Assembly: GCA_032164245.1 (NCBI GenBank)
Contig: JAVMKO010000005.1
Coordinates: 59,815,442 to 59,879,441 of the forward strand
Reading direction: 5' to 3'
DNA length: 64,000 nucleotides
Origin: Sternotherus odoratus
Lineage: Eukaryota; Chordata; Testudines; Kinosternidae
The notes below the pieces were generated by a model. That model ran no database searches and was not told the origin of the DNA. It saw only the letters and a list, made by a program, of their open reading frames with translations. Both the position numbers and the translations under genes were made by a program. Below are positions 22,594-32,662 of this stretch, one piece after another (position 1 is the stretch's first letter; every line of letters begins with the position of its first letter).

Positions 22594-24198
22594 GTGATGG
22601 CAGGCTGGACTGGTGCAAGTGTATTGTGTAAGGGGTGGCGCGTTAGCAGCAATCACTGCCTCTCTCTGCAGTCAGTCTACAACATTGTAGAGGAGGAGGT
22701 TCTGGAACTCATTGATAAACTTAACTGTAACAAGTCACCGGGACCAGATGGCATTCACCCAAGAGTTCTGAAAGAACTCAAATGTGAAATTGCAGCACTA
22801 TTAACGAGGGTTTGTAACCTATCCTTTAAATCGGCTACTGTGCCCAGTGACTGGAAGATAGCTAATGTAACGCCAATATTTAAAAAGGGCTCTAGAGGTG
22901 ATCCTGGCAATTACAGACCAGTCAGTCTAACGTCCGTACCGGGAAAATTAGTTGAAACAATAGTAAAGAATAAAATTGTCAGACACATAGAAGAGCATAA
23001 ATTGTTGGGCAAAAGTCAACATGGTTTCTGCAAAGGGAAATCGTGTCTTACTAATCTATTAGAGTTCTTTGAAGGGGTCAGCAAACATGTGGACAAGGGG
23101 GATCCGGTGGACATAGTGTACTTAGATTTCCAGAAAGCCTTTGACAAGGTCCCTCACCAAAGGCTCTTACGTAAATTAAGCTGCCATGGGATAAGAGGGA
23201 AGATCCTCTCATGGATTGAAAACTGGTTAAAAGACAGGGAACAAAGGGTAGGGATAAATGGAACTTTTTCAGAATGGAGAGGGGTAACTAGTGGTGTTCC
23301 CCAAGGGTCAGTCCTGGGGCCAATCCTATTCAACTTATTTATAAATGATTTGGAGGAAGGGGTAAACAGTGATGTGGCAAAGTTTGCAGATGATACTAAA
23401 CTGCTCAAAGTAGTAAGGACCAAAGCAGACTGTGAAGAACTTCAAAAAGATCTCACTAAACTAAGTGATTGGGCAACAAAATGGCAAATGAAATTTAATG
23501 TGGATAAATGTAAAGTAATGCACATTGGAAAAAATAACCCCAACTATACATACAATATGATGGGGGCTAATTTAGCTACAACCAATCAGGAAAAAGACCT
23601 GGGAGTCATTGTGGATAGTTCTCTGAAGGCATCCACGCAGTGTGCAGCGGCAGTCAAAAAAGCAAACAGGATGTTAGGAATCATTAAAAAAGGGATAGAG
23701 AATAAGTCGGAGAATATCTTATTGCCCTTATACAAATCCATGGTGCGCCCACATCTTGAATACTGCGTACAAATGTGGTCTCCTCATCTCAAAAAGGATA
23801 TACTGGCACTAGAAAAGGTTCAGAGAAGGGCAACTAAAATGATTAGGGGTTTGGAACGGGTCCCATATGAAGAGAGATTAAGGAGGCTAGGACTTTTTAG
23901 CTTGGAAAAGAGGAGACTAAGGGGGGATATGATAGAGGTATATAAAATTATGAGTGGAGTGGAGGAAGTGAATAAGGAAAAGTTATTTACTTGTTCCCAA
24001 AATAGAAGAACTAGGGGCCATTCAATGAAATTGGCGTGCAGCAGGTTTAAAACAAATAAAAGGAAGTTCTTCTTCACACAGCGCACAGTCAACCTGTGGA
24101 ACTCCTTACCTGAGGAGGCTGTGAAGGCTAGGACTATAACAGGGTTTAAAAGAGAGCTGGATAAATTCATGGAGGCTAAGTCCATAAATGGCTATTAG
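22594..24198 (+). CDS. CR1 reverse-transcriptase open frame (ORF2 fragment)
   Basis: A 534-codon uninterrupted frame. The first 25 or so codons come from sequence upstream of the insertion. RT landmarks follow: 'KSPGPDGIHPRVLKE', 'NYRPVSLTS', 'YLDFQKAFDKVPH', 'GVPQGSVLGPILFNLF' and the catalytic FADD at residues 264-267. The CR1 C-terminal region ends 'FMEAKSINGY' at TAG 24196-24198. Family members normally also carry an N-terminal apurinic-type endonuclease, absent here, so this copy should not be mobile by itself. An open frame of this length suggests fairly recent insertion. Confidence 0.88.
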   Translation: MMAGWTGASVLCKGWRVSSNHCLSLQSVYNIVEEEVLELIDKLNCNKSPGPDGIHPRVLKELKCEIAALLTRVCNLSFKSATVPSDWKIANVTPIFKKGSRGDPGNYRPVSLTSVPGKLVETIVKNKIVRHIEEHKLLGKSQHGFCKGKSCLTNLLEFFEGVSKHVDKGDPVDIVYLDFQKAFDKVPHQRLLRKLSCHGIRGKILSWIENWLKDREQRVGINGTFSEWRGVTSGVPQGSVLGPILFNLFINDLEEGVNSDVAKFADDTKLLKVVRTKADCEELQKDLTKLSDWATKWQMKFNVDKCKVMHIGKNNPNYTYNMMGANLATTNQEKDLGVIVDSSLKASTQCAAAVKKANRMLGIIKKGIENKSENILLPLYKSMVRPHLEYCVQMWSPHLKKDILALEKVQRRATKMIRGLERVPYEERLRRLGLFSLEKRRLRGDMIEVYKIMSGVEEVNKEKLFTCSQNRRTRGHSMKLACSRFKTNKRKFFFTQRTVNLWNSLPEEAVKARTITGFKRELDKFMEAKSINGY

Positions 24199-24403
24199 CC
24201 GGGATGGGTAATGAATGGTGTCCCTAGCCTCTGTCTGTCAGAGGGGGGTGATGGATGGCAGGAGAGAGATCGCTCGATCATACCTGTTAGGTTCACTCAC
24301 TCCGGGGCACCTGGCACTGGCCACTGTCGGTAGACAGGATGCTGGGCTAGATGGACCTTTGGTCTGACCCAGTATGGCCGTTCTTATGTTCTTATGTTCT
24401 TAT
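22665..24403 (+). mobile_element. CR1 LINE, 5'-truncated, with intact 3' end
   Basis: The element starts abruptly near 22665, encodes the reverse transcriptase and C-terminal part of ORF2, and ends in the CR1 3' UTR with a TTCTTATG microsatellite (about 24381-24403). The endonuclease portion is missing. It lies about 300 bases from the CpG island edge. Confidence 0.92.
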
Positions 24404-24514
24404 TGCTAAGCTTCATCTCTCTCATGTGCGCCCAAGGCCATGTTGATAACACAATATTCACACAAGCATCCCAGGCTAGATTTCACAATCTAAATAGACC
24501 AGATAGATAACCGG

Positions 24515-24645
24515 TAGAATCAAGGAGGTATTGCTAGTCCCATTTGGGGGACTGAAATTTGGAGATTAAATGATCCTGCCTGGGGTCAACAGAACTGGAA
24601 CTGGATTCAGATCTCCTGAGTTCTAGTCCAGTGGCTTCGGTACAA
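24515..24645 (-). repeat. MIR-like CORE-SINE fragment
   Basis: The sequence 'ggattcagatctcctgagt' with flanking old SINE signatures reads as the reverse of a tRNA-derived CORE-SINE. It is quite diverged. Confidence 0.5.
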
Positions 24646-25718
24646 GATCTTTCAGCTGAGGAGAGAAACACTAGCATCCTGTGTGTATACCTATGTTTCA
24701 GTATTCATTAGTCTAGTAAATTCAATGATTGTTGCTTCTGAAATGCTTACAGATACATTCAGTTATTCAATAGAATATATTTCCTCACCTGTGCCCTGGG
24801 GTAATTTGGGCTTCTGGTAATAAATCTGTAACATTCATGTATTTGAAAACCAGACCAGATTGCTTAATTAAATTTTTCACCAATTAAATTGTGCACTTAT
24901 GGAAATGGATTGTTGTTTGCCATGTGCTGAGTTTGCAAGAAAGCATTTTGACCTGCCCTTGAAACATTGGAATCTGCAAATCTGCTACAGCTTCAAAGCT
25001 CAATCTCTTTGTTTAGCAGTGGTTGGTGTGGGGGTGATTGAATGATCAGAGTAAGGAGCTATCTATCGCTCTCCAATAAAACTGGATTTGGAATTGCCTT
25101 CTAAAAAGGTTTAAACCTGTTGGATTGTGAAAGAAAGAGGTGGAGGTAAAACTTGTTTTCTTTTTGTTACTGATTGATAGAATAAATCTGTCAGCACTGC
25201 ACTGATCTTGGAGTCCTGTATCAAGGAGCAAAGGACTTGAACTTTGCTGACTAATAAATACTTGTGTATCTTCATGAACACCCATGAAACTTTGTGCAAC
25301 ATACAGTCCCGCTCTGAAGGACTTGCTTCGGTTCTTCAAAGCATTATTGAGGGAAGAATTTGTCCCTTTATCACCACTTTTGTATAATTGCAAAACTGAT
25401 CTCCATTCTTGATGTGTTAGTGGTATATTCAACTCATTTGTGTGATTGGCTGAACTACAGATGCTATTAGTCTTTCACCAAATAATCTACTCATCTCATG
25501 GTGGCTTTGAAATCTAACAGCTACTTCTATAGGCTGCACTTACTGTGATGACTTATTCTCTCTTTTATTAGACAATATATCTGCAGAATAACAAAACTAA
25601 TAAAAGGAAAGCAGGGGGATTCTCGGTGGTGTTCGAGTAGTTCATGCTGTGGTGTTAAGATCTGAGAAACTACATACATTTGATGTCAACTGTAATGGGG
25701 CCTCACCTGACACCACTG
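24646..25718. other. Intergenic stretch, nothing recognised
   Basis: The 128-codon - strand frame at 25046-25432 shows no recognisable domain. Confidence 0.45.
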
Positions 25719-25721
25719 TCA

Positions 25722-26589
25722 GGGTATGATTAGACTACAGATTGTAGCGTGTTTTTTTTTATAGCGCTTCCATATTTAGCGCAACAGGTGTTGCGCTAGA
25801 GGCTGTGCACATTGAAGCCCTCTAGCGCCAAAGAATGAACACATTTGCAGCGCTTCTGGCGGCAGTGAGAGTACCGAGATACGGCAGGTATCCCACAGAG
25901 CACCTCTTCTGGCACAGTGCCTTGTGGGGAAGGGGGCGTTTTTTGCGGCCATTCTGACAGCCAACCGGACAGCCCTGCCGCCCGCAGCGGCGGGGACCGG
26001 ACAGCCCTGCCGCCCGCAGCGGCGGGGACCGGACAGCCCTGCCGCCCGCAGCGGCGGGGTCCCGAGAGCCCGCCCTGCCGCCCGCAGTGGCAGGGGAGCT
26101 GACAGCCCTGCCGCGCAGCCCTGCTGCCACTGGTGGGGACCCGGCAGCCCGCCCGCAGCCCTGCCCGCAGCGGCGGGGACCCAGGACAGCGGCGGGGACC
26201 CGGCAGCCCTGCCGCCCGTAATGGCGGGGACCCGGCAGCCCACCCGCCCGCAATGGCGGGACCGAGGCCAGTGTTTCAAATTTCCCAGGGAATGTGGGGG
26301 AGGGTCTGACGTGGGGTCACCTGAGGATGGACAGAAGAGTTTTAAATGGTGGCCAGAGAGGATGTAATGGGAATTCTGGGCCAGGGTGCTGGAGGCTGGA
26401 GGCTCACTATCACGCAAGGGGTGTACACATTCCCAACCTTGCGCTACAACGCTAGCGCTAAAAGCTTTATGCCTCTCGTTTATGAGGTTTAACAGCGCTT
26501 TAAACGTGCCTTTGAAGTGTGTTCGGTCAGTGTAATTGTAGCGCTAATGGAGGGTTTTTGCACTGCAAAGCTCCAGTCTAACCATACCC
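25722..26589. mobile_element. 868-bp MITE, GGGTATGRTTAGACT family, copy 1
   Basis: The ends 'gggtatgattagact' and 'agtctaaccataccc' are inverted repeats with one mismatch, flanked by TCA on both sides (25719-25721 and 26590-26592). Subterminal sequence is rich in 'gcgcta'/'tagcgc'. Copy 2 is at 54472-55169 and a truncated relative at 63775. A 3-bp TNA duplication suggests a PIF/Harbinger-type origin. Confidence 0.85.
25965..26265. repeat. GC-rich minisatellite, 32-bp basic unit
   Basis: Near-identical 32-bp units of the 'acagccctgccgcccgcag' type occur first, then diverge in length. The array sits inside the MITE and explains the overlapping open frames on both strands (25776-26417 - strand, 25924-26367 + strand). 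Confidence 0.9.
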
Positions 26590-26592
26590 TCA

Positions 26593-29500
26593 GTTTGTGC
26601 CCATTACTGTTATCCCATTCTTCCTATTGCTGTTTGTCGATATCCTCATCTGTTGCTTGTCACAACCTTGACTGTGAGGGATTATCTCTGTACAGCATGT
26701 CTATACAGAGCCTAGAACAATGAGGCCCAACTTGGTGCACCACAAACAATGCTAATAGAAATGGTGCAACTATAATTAATGGTGCTTTCGTCCCTCTTAC
26801 AAAAGAAACAGTCCCTAGTGCCCTGGGTTTGGAGACTGTGACAGACACAAAAGCTAAAAAACTCAGTGTAGAGCCAAGCTCGCAAAGGGCAAAAGAAGGA
26901 AATTCTCAGTCTGAACTTGCATTAATAGCAGCTGCTACAGAAAGAAGAGAGCCCTTAGGGTGCCTTTTGGGAACAGTGTTTCTGCACAGTTTACAGTTCT
27001 ATTGACTATACTCCTGTTTATCCACCAGTTTCTACAGAGCTTGGCACTGCAGTGTACAGAGAACTCCTGCAGCCCCTGTTAAAGTTTTGGGAGCTCAGTT
27101 CTCCCCTTTTCACATCCACCTGCCCACCTAGGAGCAATGAGGATTTTGCCACTTCATGGCAGAGCAGGACTCTGCATTCCCCATAGCACAGTATTTCACT
27201 CATTATCATTCACTTTTTGAATACCACCTGTGGGGCTTGGAAACTTTGAATAAGTGAGAGGGTCAGAGGGCCATGCTAGATCTGCTGATGTTTTCCCTGG
27301 AGTGGACTGGGAAGCCAAGGAGTAGGGATTTTAACATACGGTAAGTCTTTATAATAAGAGAGAATGCTGTTTGACCCTGTGATCTGGCCTCAAACTCCCT
27401 TTCTATGAAAAAAGAAGTGGAGCATAGCATTGCTTCTTTGACACAATAGACTTCCCTTGGACTAGAATGCTATGTTGTATGAAAACCTAGCTGACCAGAA
27501 TGCTTGATACAGGAAATCACTTGCTAAAAGGAGAATGTTCTTAAACAGTAATGAATACAAATCTCCATGGTGGGAGAATCACTTCAACAGTTTGTTCAAA
27601 GATGATCTTCAGTTGTCTCATTTGTTTTACCTCTGAATGCTTACGGCAGAAAGAGTGACAGTCCACAATAGATCTGGTAATGTGCAGCAAGAGTTTATTT
27701 GATAAGACTTCTAGAAAGCTGGATAGCTTACTTGCTGGTTGTAGGTAAGCAGAAATTGATGTGTGTTTGTAGCCCATGCTACGTGTAGCTTTGTCCGTCT
27801 CTAGTAGCTATGCCACATGTAGAGGCTTATGAAGATGCTGCTCCGCCTAATATGTATGGGATGATTTACTATAGCTCTCTTGTATGTGTTTTTTTCTTGT
27901 TGGTAGGCGTGTGTTGCTAGCACTGGATAAGCTGCGCAGGTGCTACCACAGTGGTGAGATTTTCAGAATAACTGTAAACCAGGCCAGCATATATGGAACT
28001 GTTGCCATTTTTTGTTTGCTCTGGTTGCCACTTTGAGTGTGTTTCTGAAGGTTAGTGGGTATGCTGTGGTGCGGTCATCTCACCTACAGATGACATGGAT
28101 ACATTACAAAAGTAATTGTCTAAAGATGGCTGTGATATTTTATAACATTTTAATTCCTCTTCTGTTGATATGGGAAAGTTTTAAAAGGTTAAAGTTAGAG
28201 AACCGTGTGTTGGCCTGGTTTCTTCACCTGTCAAGGCACACACAAAAAAAGGCTCATTCACACCTAAATTCTACATTGTAGAGCATTAGCCGGCATTTTA
28301 ACCAGCAAGTTAGCGGGACCTGCTCTCGTTTGAGCACAAGCATATTCAAAGATGTCTAATTGCATGCTGTAGACTGCTGCAGCGTCAGGAGCCACACGAG
28401 ATCCCAACAAAGGAGGGGGGAGTTATTGATTGAGTCTACTTTTTAAAGAAAACTGTCTCTATCCTACAGATCATGTATCTTGTCATCATTCAATCTATAC
28501 AATGGCACCGACAATATCGGTGGACTAACTCTGTGGAAGCTTTGGGCAAAACTGGTAACTGACGTGTACCCAATAGGGTTAATTGTGCCAGTTCTGAAAA
28601 TGTGGTCTTGTATGTTGCTGAACCTCCTTTCAATAGTGCTGCTTTGTTTCTAGAGTCACAGGATTACTGAGGATCAATCAGTGGAGGAGGGGAGGTTAAA
28701 AGTAGAATTGAACAAAACACAAGGAGTTGGGGGAAGAATATTTACCATTTAAAAATCCAAATAACAATTCTGCATGAAACCCCTTCATTAGAGCACAGAA
28801 CCCTCTCCTCAATGCTATGGTGTTCCCTTGGGCTGCCTCTGACCCTCCACACCGCCATGTAGGAGAGTAACATTATAACCTAGATGACTTCAAACTTCTT
28901 AGCATCTTAAACGGAATACCTTTTAAGCAGTCTCATCTCTTGAGGAACAGCTGTTATCTTGTAATCCACCCACATTTGAATGTGATGAGTATTGCTCAAA
29001 AACGTTCGGACTTGCCCACTGGCAGTAACATGAAGGTTCCCTTGCTGGAATCCTGCCCGGTCCTGCCCACCTAATCTGCCTTCTAGAGGAGGAAGAGCCT
29101 AAGGAACTTCCTCAGGACCAGCAGTTGCACACAGTCGCTGTCTGCCTTCTCCCCTGGACCATTTCTCTTTCTCTTCTGATTCAAATGGAGTTCAAGTGTT
29201 GAAGTTGGTGAGGTATATGTGCACACTGGCCACATGGGTTCTGGTGAGTGCATTATTCTAAAATGTTTACAGTTGGTTATTATGGGATGCTTTGCAGTTT
29301 TTACATGTAAAACTCCTCATGGCTTTGAATAAAAAAGCATTAATATTGTGGAGCTTTGGATCACTTTGAGAGGCATTATAAGAGCTGAAACTGATCTGTG
29401 GAAATAGATAAAGCAATGCTATGGCATAGGGACAGTGAGACTAAAGAGAGAACTCTCTCTAACTTGCTAAGCAGTAGAACAGATCTTTAAGGGCTTAAGC

Positions 29501-31846
29501 TCTTCTGTGTGTAGTGTTTTATTGATCATGGTAGTTGCTGCTGCACATATGCATTATTTAGTATACTTCACTGTTTGTTAATTGCCACTCAGCTGAGCAG
29601 AAATAGGAGTTTCATGTTATTGTGGAGGGAGCTATTTCTTCCATCTCCCTGTTTACTTGATCAGTCGGTTTGCTCTTAGTTTCTCTAGAATAGCCTTTCT
29701 GTTAGCAGAGAAAGAAACTTCAGAATGAACCCAGTACAGCTGAAACAGTTTTGTCTCTTGGTCCAGGCTAATCCTGTTCTTTCCATTGGAATGAAAAAAC
29801 CAACTCTTTATAGAATTGTAAACTACAGGCCAGATCTAAAGTGCATATAAATCAGCATAGCTCCATTTATAGCTGCTGCAGATCTGACCGTGGCTTTTTA
29901 AAGAGGGGGTTGATATGATAGGGGATAGTGGTTTGTGGGGAAATCTTTCAAGAACAAATGTAATTTAAAAAAGTAGCTGCCCCAGCCACTGGCAGTAATC
30001 ATCTGAAGACTCAAGAATTGTGCTATGCTGCTCCTGTCTGGTAAGATTGGAGCTTGTTGGTGTTAACCTCCACTTTTACTGTTCACCACCAACACATGGG
30101 TAATAATTAGATTTGAGTCGTCTGGTCCTGCGTGAAGAGCAGACTTCTTAATTTATGATAGGAGGAACAGGCTCAGTGTAGCAGGGTTATGGATCAGTGG
30201 GGATACCAATGGAATCTTACCTCTCAAGGGACCTCTCAATACTTAATGCATTATCAGGTTACATTATACAAACTCTGGCAGTTTCTATAATGAGTTGGTC
30301 TCTGAAAAGAATTTAATGGAGGCAGAGTTTTACAGACCATTTCTAAAATGGCCTTAGTAAACTACGTTCACTGGCTGGCCAGTTTCAACAGGTCGTCACT
30401 AATTTAAAAATCACTGTCATGATGTGGCTTTATGTTGAAAAGCCACTGCACCTAAAAGCCCACATAGGAGAAATGAGGGTTAACACCAAGTGAAGACTTC
30501 TGTGTTGGAAAGAGGAGATGTAACTGACGCCCTTGCTCTCTTATCTGCATTATGTTTGTGTAAACTGGCCTTGTCTCCCATTCAATGTCTTGAAATACAA
30601 GATACGTAAGAGGCTGAGACTGAATGCTGCACAAGGAGAACAAAGCAATGATTAAATTCTTCCAAATTCCTTTAACAGTTTTGCAGGAAAACTAGAAGTT
30701 CTGGAATTAGGATTTTTACCACTTCTAACTGAGAGTCTAGCTTTAAATGGGGAGGGGGAAGATCGTCTCAGAGAGTCTCCATCCTCAAAGCAGTTTGATG
30801 CATAACAGACAAAATCCAATCCATCTTTCTTCTGTATCATTTTCAGTTCATTGGTTGGATTCCACCATTTCCTTCAATAGTGACGGGCTTATATTTGCTT
30901 CTGTGCCAAGTACATAACTGCTGCTCTTTCACCGAAATAGTGCTGCCAGGAGCGGTAGCCTGGGCAGACTCTTTGAATGTTGGCAGGAGTAAAAATGGGC
31001 TGTTTGAGGCTCTTCAGGGAGGATAATGTCTAGCCTTTAATAAAATGATTTGAGCTAAGAGAGAGTGGCACCAATGTTTTGATGAGGTGCCGATATGTTC
31101 ATAACATCTAATGGCTGCCTTTGGGACAGTCAGCACAGTTTGTTTCCATTTCAGCGTTATCTGTTTCAACCAGCCAGGCTAAGGTTAAGTCGTTTGTTCC
31201 TGACATGTATGCATGAACTGATAAATGGAATCTAGTTATCAAGGCTGAATTGCAGAGGCCTTAATGGGCAGTTGGAGCTGTCTGGAGTGTATTTGTAAGG
31301 CTGGGTCATATACTGTGACCTGAATTATGTCAAAGGCTTAGATGTTTCTGTGTCAGCGCTCTGAATTGACAGATCTGCTCTGTCTCACGCTTCAGTTTAG
31401 GGTTGAAACAGAGACAGCCAGTTGTGCTGAATTGTTTCTTGAGATTCTGTAGTTCTTTCTCTCATAGACACACTGTAGCATATTTGCAAAATCCACTGAA
31501 CTTTTAAAAAATATTAACAACAAAAAAGGCAGAGCCCTTTGTAGCCCGATCATCATTCCTTTGGTTTAAATCTGCCATGTTTTACCATAATGGTTTAACA
31601 TGCATTGCTGAGTAATCCTAATGTCATTTTTTGTTACTGTAGTTAGGGAATCCCTTTTCTATCAACCATTCTACATAGCAGAATGCCATAATAGCTGAAT
31701 GCCTCACCGTACTCCTGTGAGGCAGGGAAGTAATAATACCCCATTTTACTGATGAGGAGGTCTGGGTTAGAGCTGGAATTGAACATATCTCTCCTTAACC
31801 ATCAGACCATCCTTTTACCTATGTCAAAAGGTGTTATCCAGGTGTG
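26593..31846. other. Intergenic stretch, or PRXL2A 5' intron
   Basis: If PRXL2A starts at the 22-kb CpG island, this is its first intron. An ancient L2/CORE-SINE-like tail fragment lies at about 26669-26765 ('tgtctatacagagcctag'), and a MIR-like fragment of uncertain extent near 31725-31830. Frames of up to 89 codons (28012-28281) are unremarkable. Confidence 0.45.
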
Positions 31847-32178
31847 TCCTAACCTATGGCCCATGGGCTGTATACGGCCGGCCACAGTATTTCATAAAGC
31901 CTGCAGCCTGCTTCAATGCAGTACATGAATGGCCAATTCCTTAGTGTGTTTGTCGTCCTGTTTACATCATTTTAGTTTACACGGATATGTAAATAGACAA
32001 TACTGTATATAGAAACAACCTATCTAAATACGTACAAAACAAGCTGAACTTAAAATAGAAATCAGTACAGGTAACTTTAAATCATATTAAGTATGTAGTA
32101 TCGGTTTTACCCACACAAGGTTGTGCTTAGGTTTATGTGGCTCTCCTATGTAATAAGGTAGGGCACCACTGGCTGACT
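31847..32178. mobile_element. Old DNA-transposon remnant
   Basis: It begins near 'caggtgtcctaacctatggc' and ends near 'taaggtagggcaccactgg'; the ends are imperfect inverted repeats. No convincing target-site duplication was found. Confidence 0.5.
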
Positions 32179-32181
32179 TTC

Positions 32182-32460
32182 TTAAGAACATAAGAATGGC
32201 TGTACTGGGTCAGACCAAAGTCCCATCCAGCCTAATATCCTGCCTACTGACAGTGGCCATTGCCAGTACCCCGGAGTGCGTGAACTGAACAGGTAGTGAT
32301 TAATTGATCTCTCTCCTGCCATTCATCACCACCCTCTGACAAACAGATGCTAGGGACACCATTCCTAACTCATCCTGGCTAATAGTCATGAATAGACTTC
32401 TTCTTAACTCTCCCACCTATTCCTCTCTCCCCTCCTCTTGGAATCTATCCAGCAGCTGGA
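32182..32460 (-). mobile_element. CR1 LINE 3' end, antisense, just upstream of PRXL2A coding exon 1
   Basis: The + strand starts 'aagaacataagaatggc' and continues with 'ctgggtcagaccaaagtcc', 'ctgacagtggccattgccag' and 'ctagggacaccattc', the reverse of the 3' UTR at 24199-24403. The clear match ends near 32395; weaker similarity to the CR1 C-terminal coding end continues to about 32460, some 20 bases before the splice acceptor. Confidence 0.85.
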
Positions 32461-32484
32461 ATAATTCTTCTCTTATTTCCAGAA

Positions 32485-32662
32485 ATGTCTTCCCTGCCAG
32501 ACTTGGAGCTCTTCACCATGGGGATGTGGTCTATCGGCCTTGGGGCTATTGGCGTAGCTGTGACAGGGATTCTTCTTGCTAATACCGACTTGTTTCTCTC
32601 CAAACCGGAGGCAGCCTCGTTGGCGTTTTTAGAGACAACCGAGCTAAAATCTCTGGGAGAAG
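32485..32662 (+). CDS. PRXL2A: PRXL2A coding exon 1
   Basis: The exon starts at 32483 after 'cttatttccag', two bases before the ATG. It encodes the N-terminal hydrophobic segment and 'NTDLFLSKPEAA', and ends 'LGE' plus one base at the donor 'aag|gtaaga'. A 5' noncoding exon is therefore required. Confidence 0.95.

Noticed and set aside
25776..26417. 213-codon - strand frame and overlapping frames at 25924-26367
   Set aside because: They read through the 32-bp minisatellite inside a MITE; both strands are open because the repeat lacks stops.
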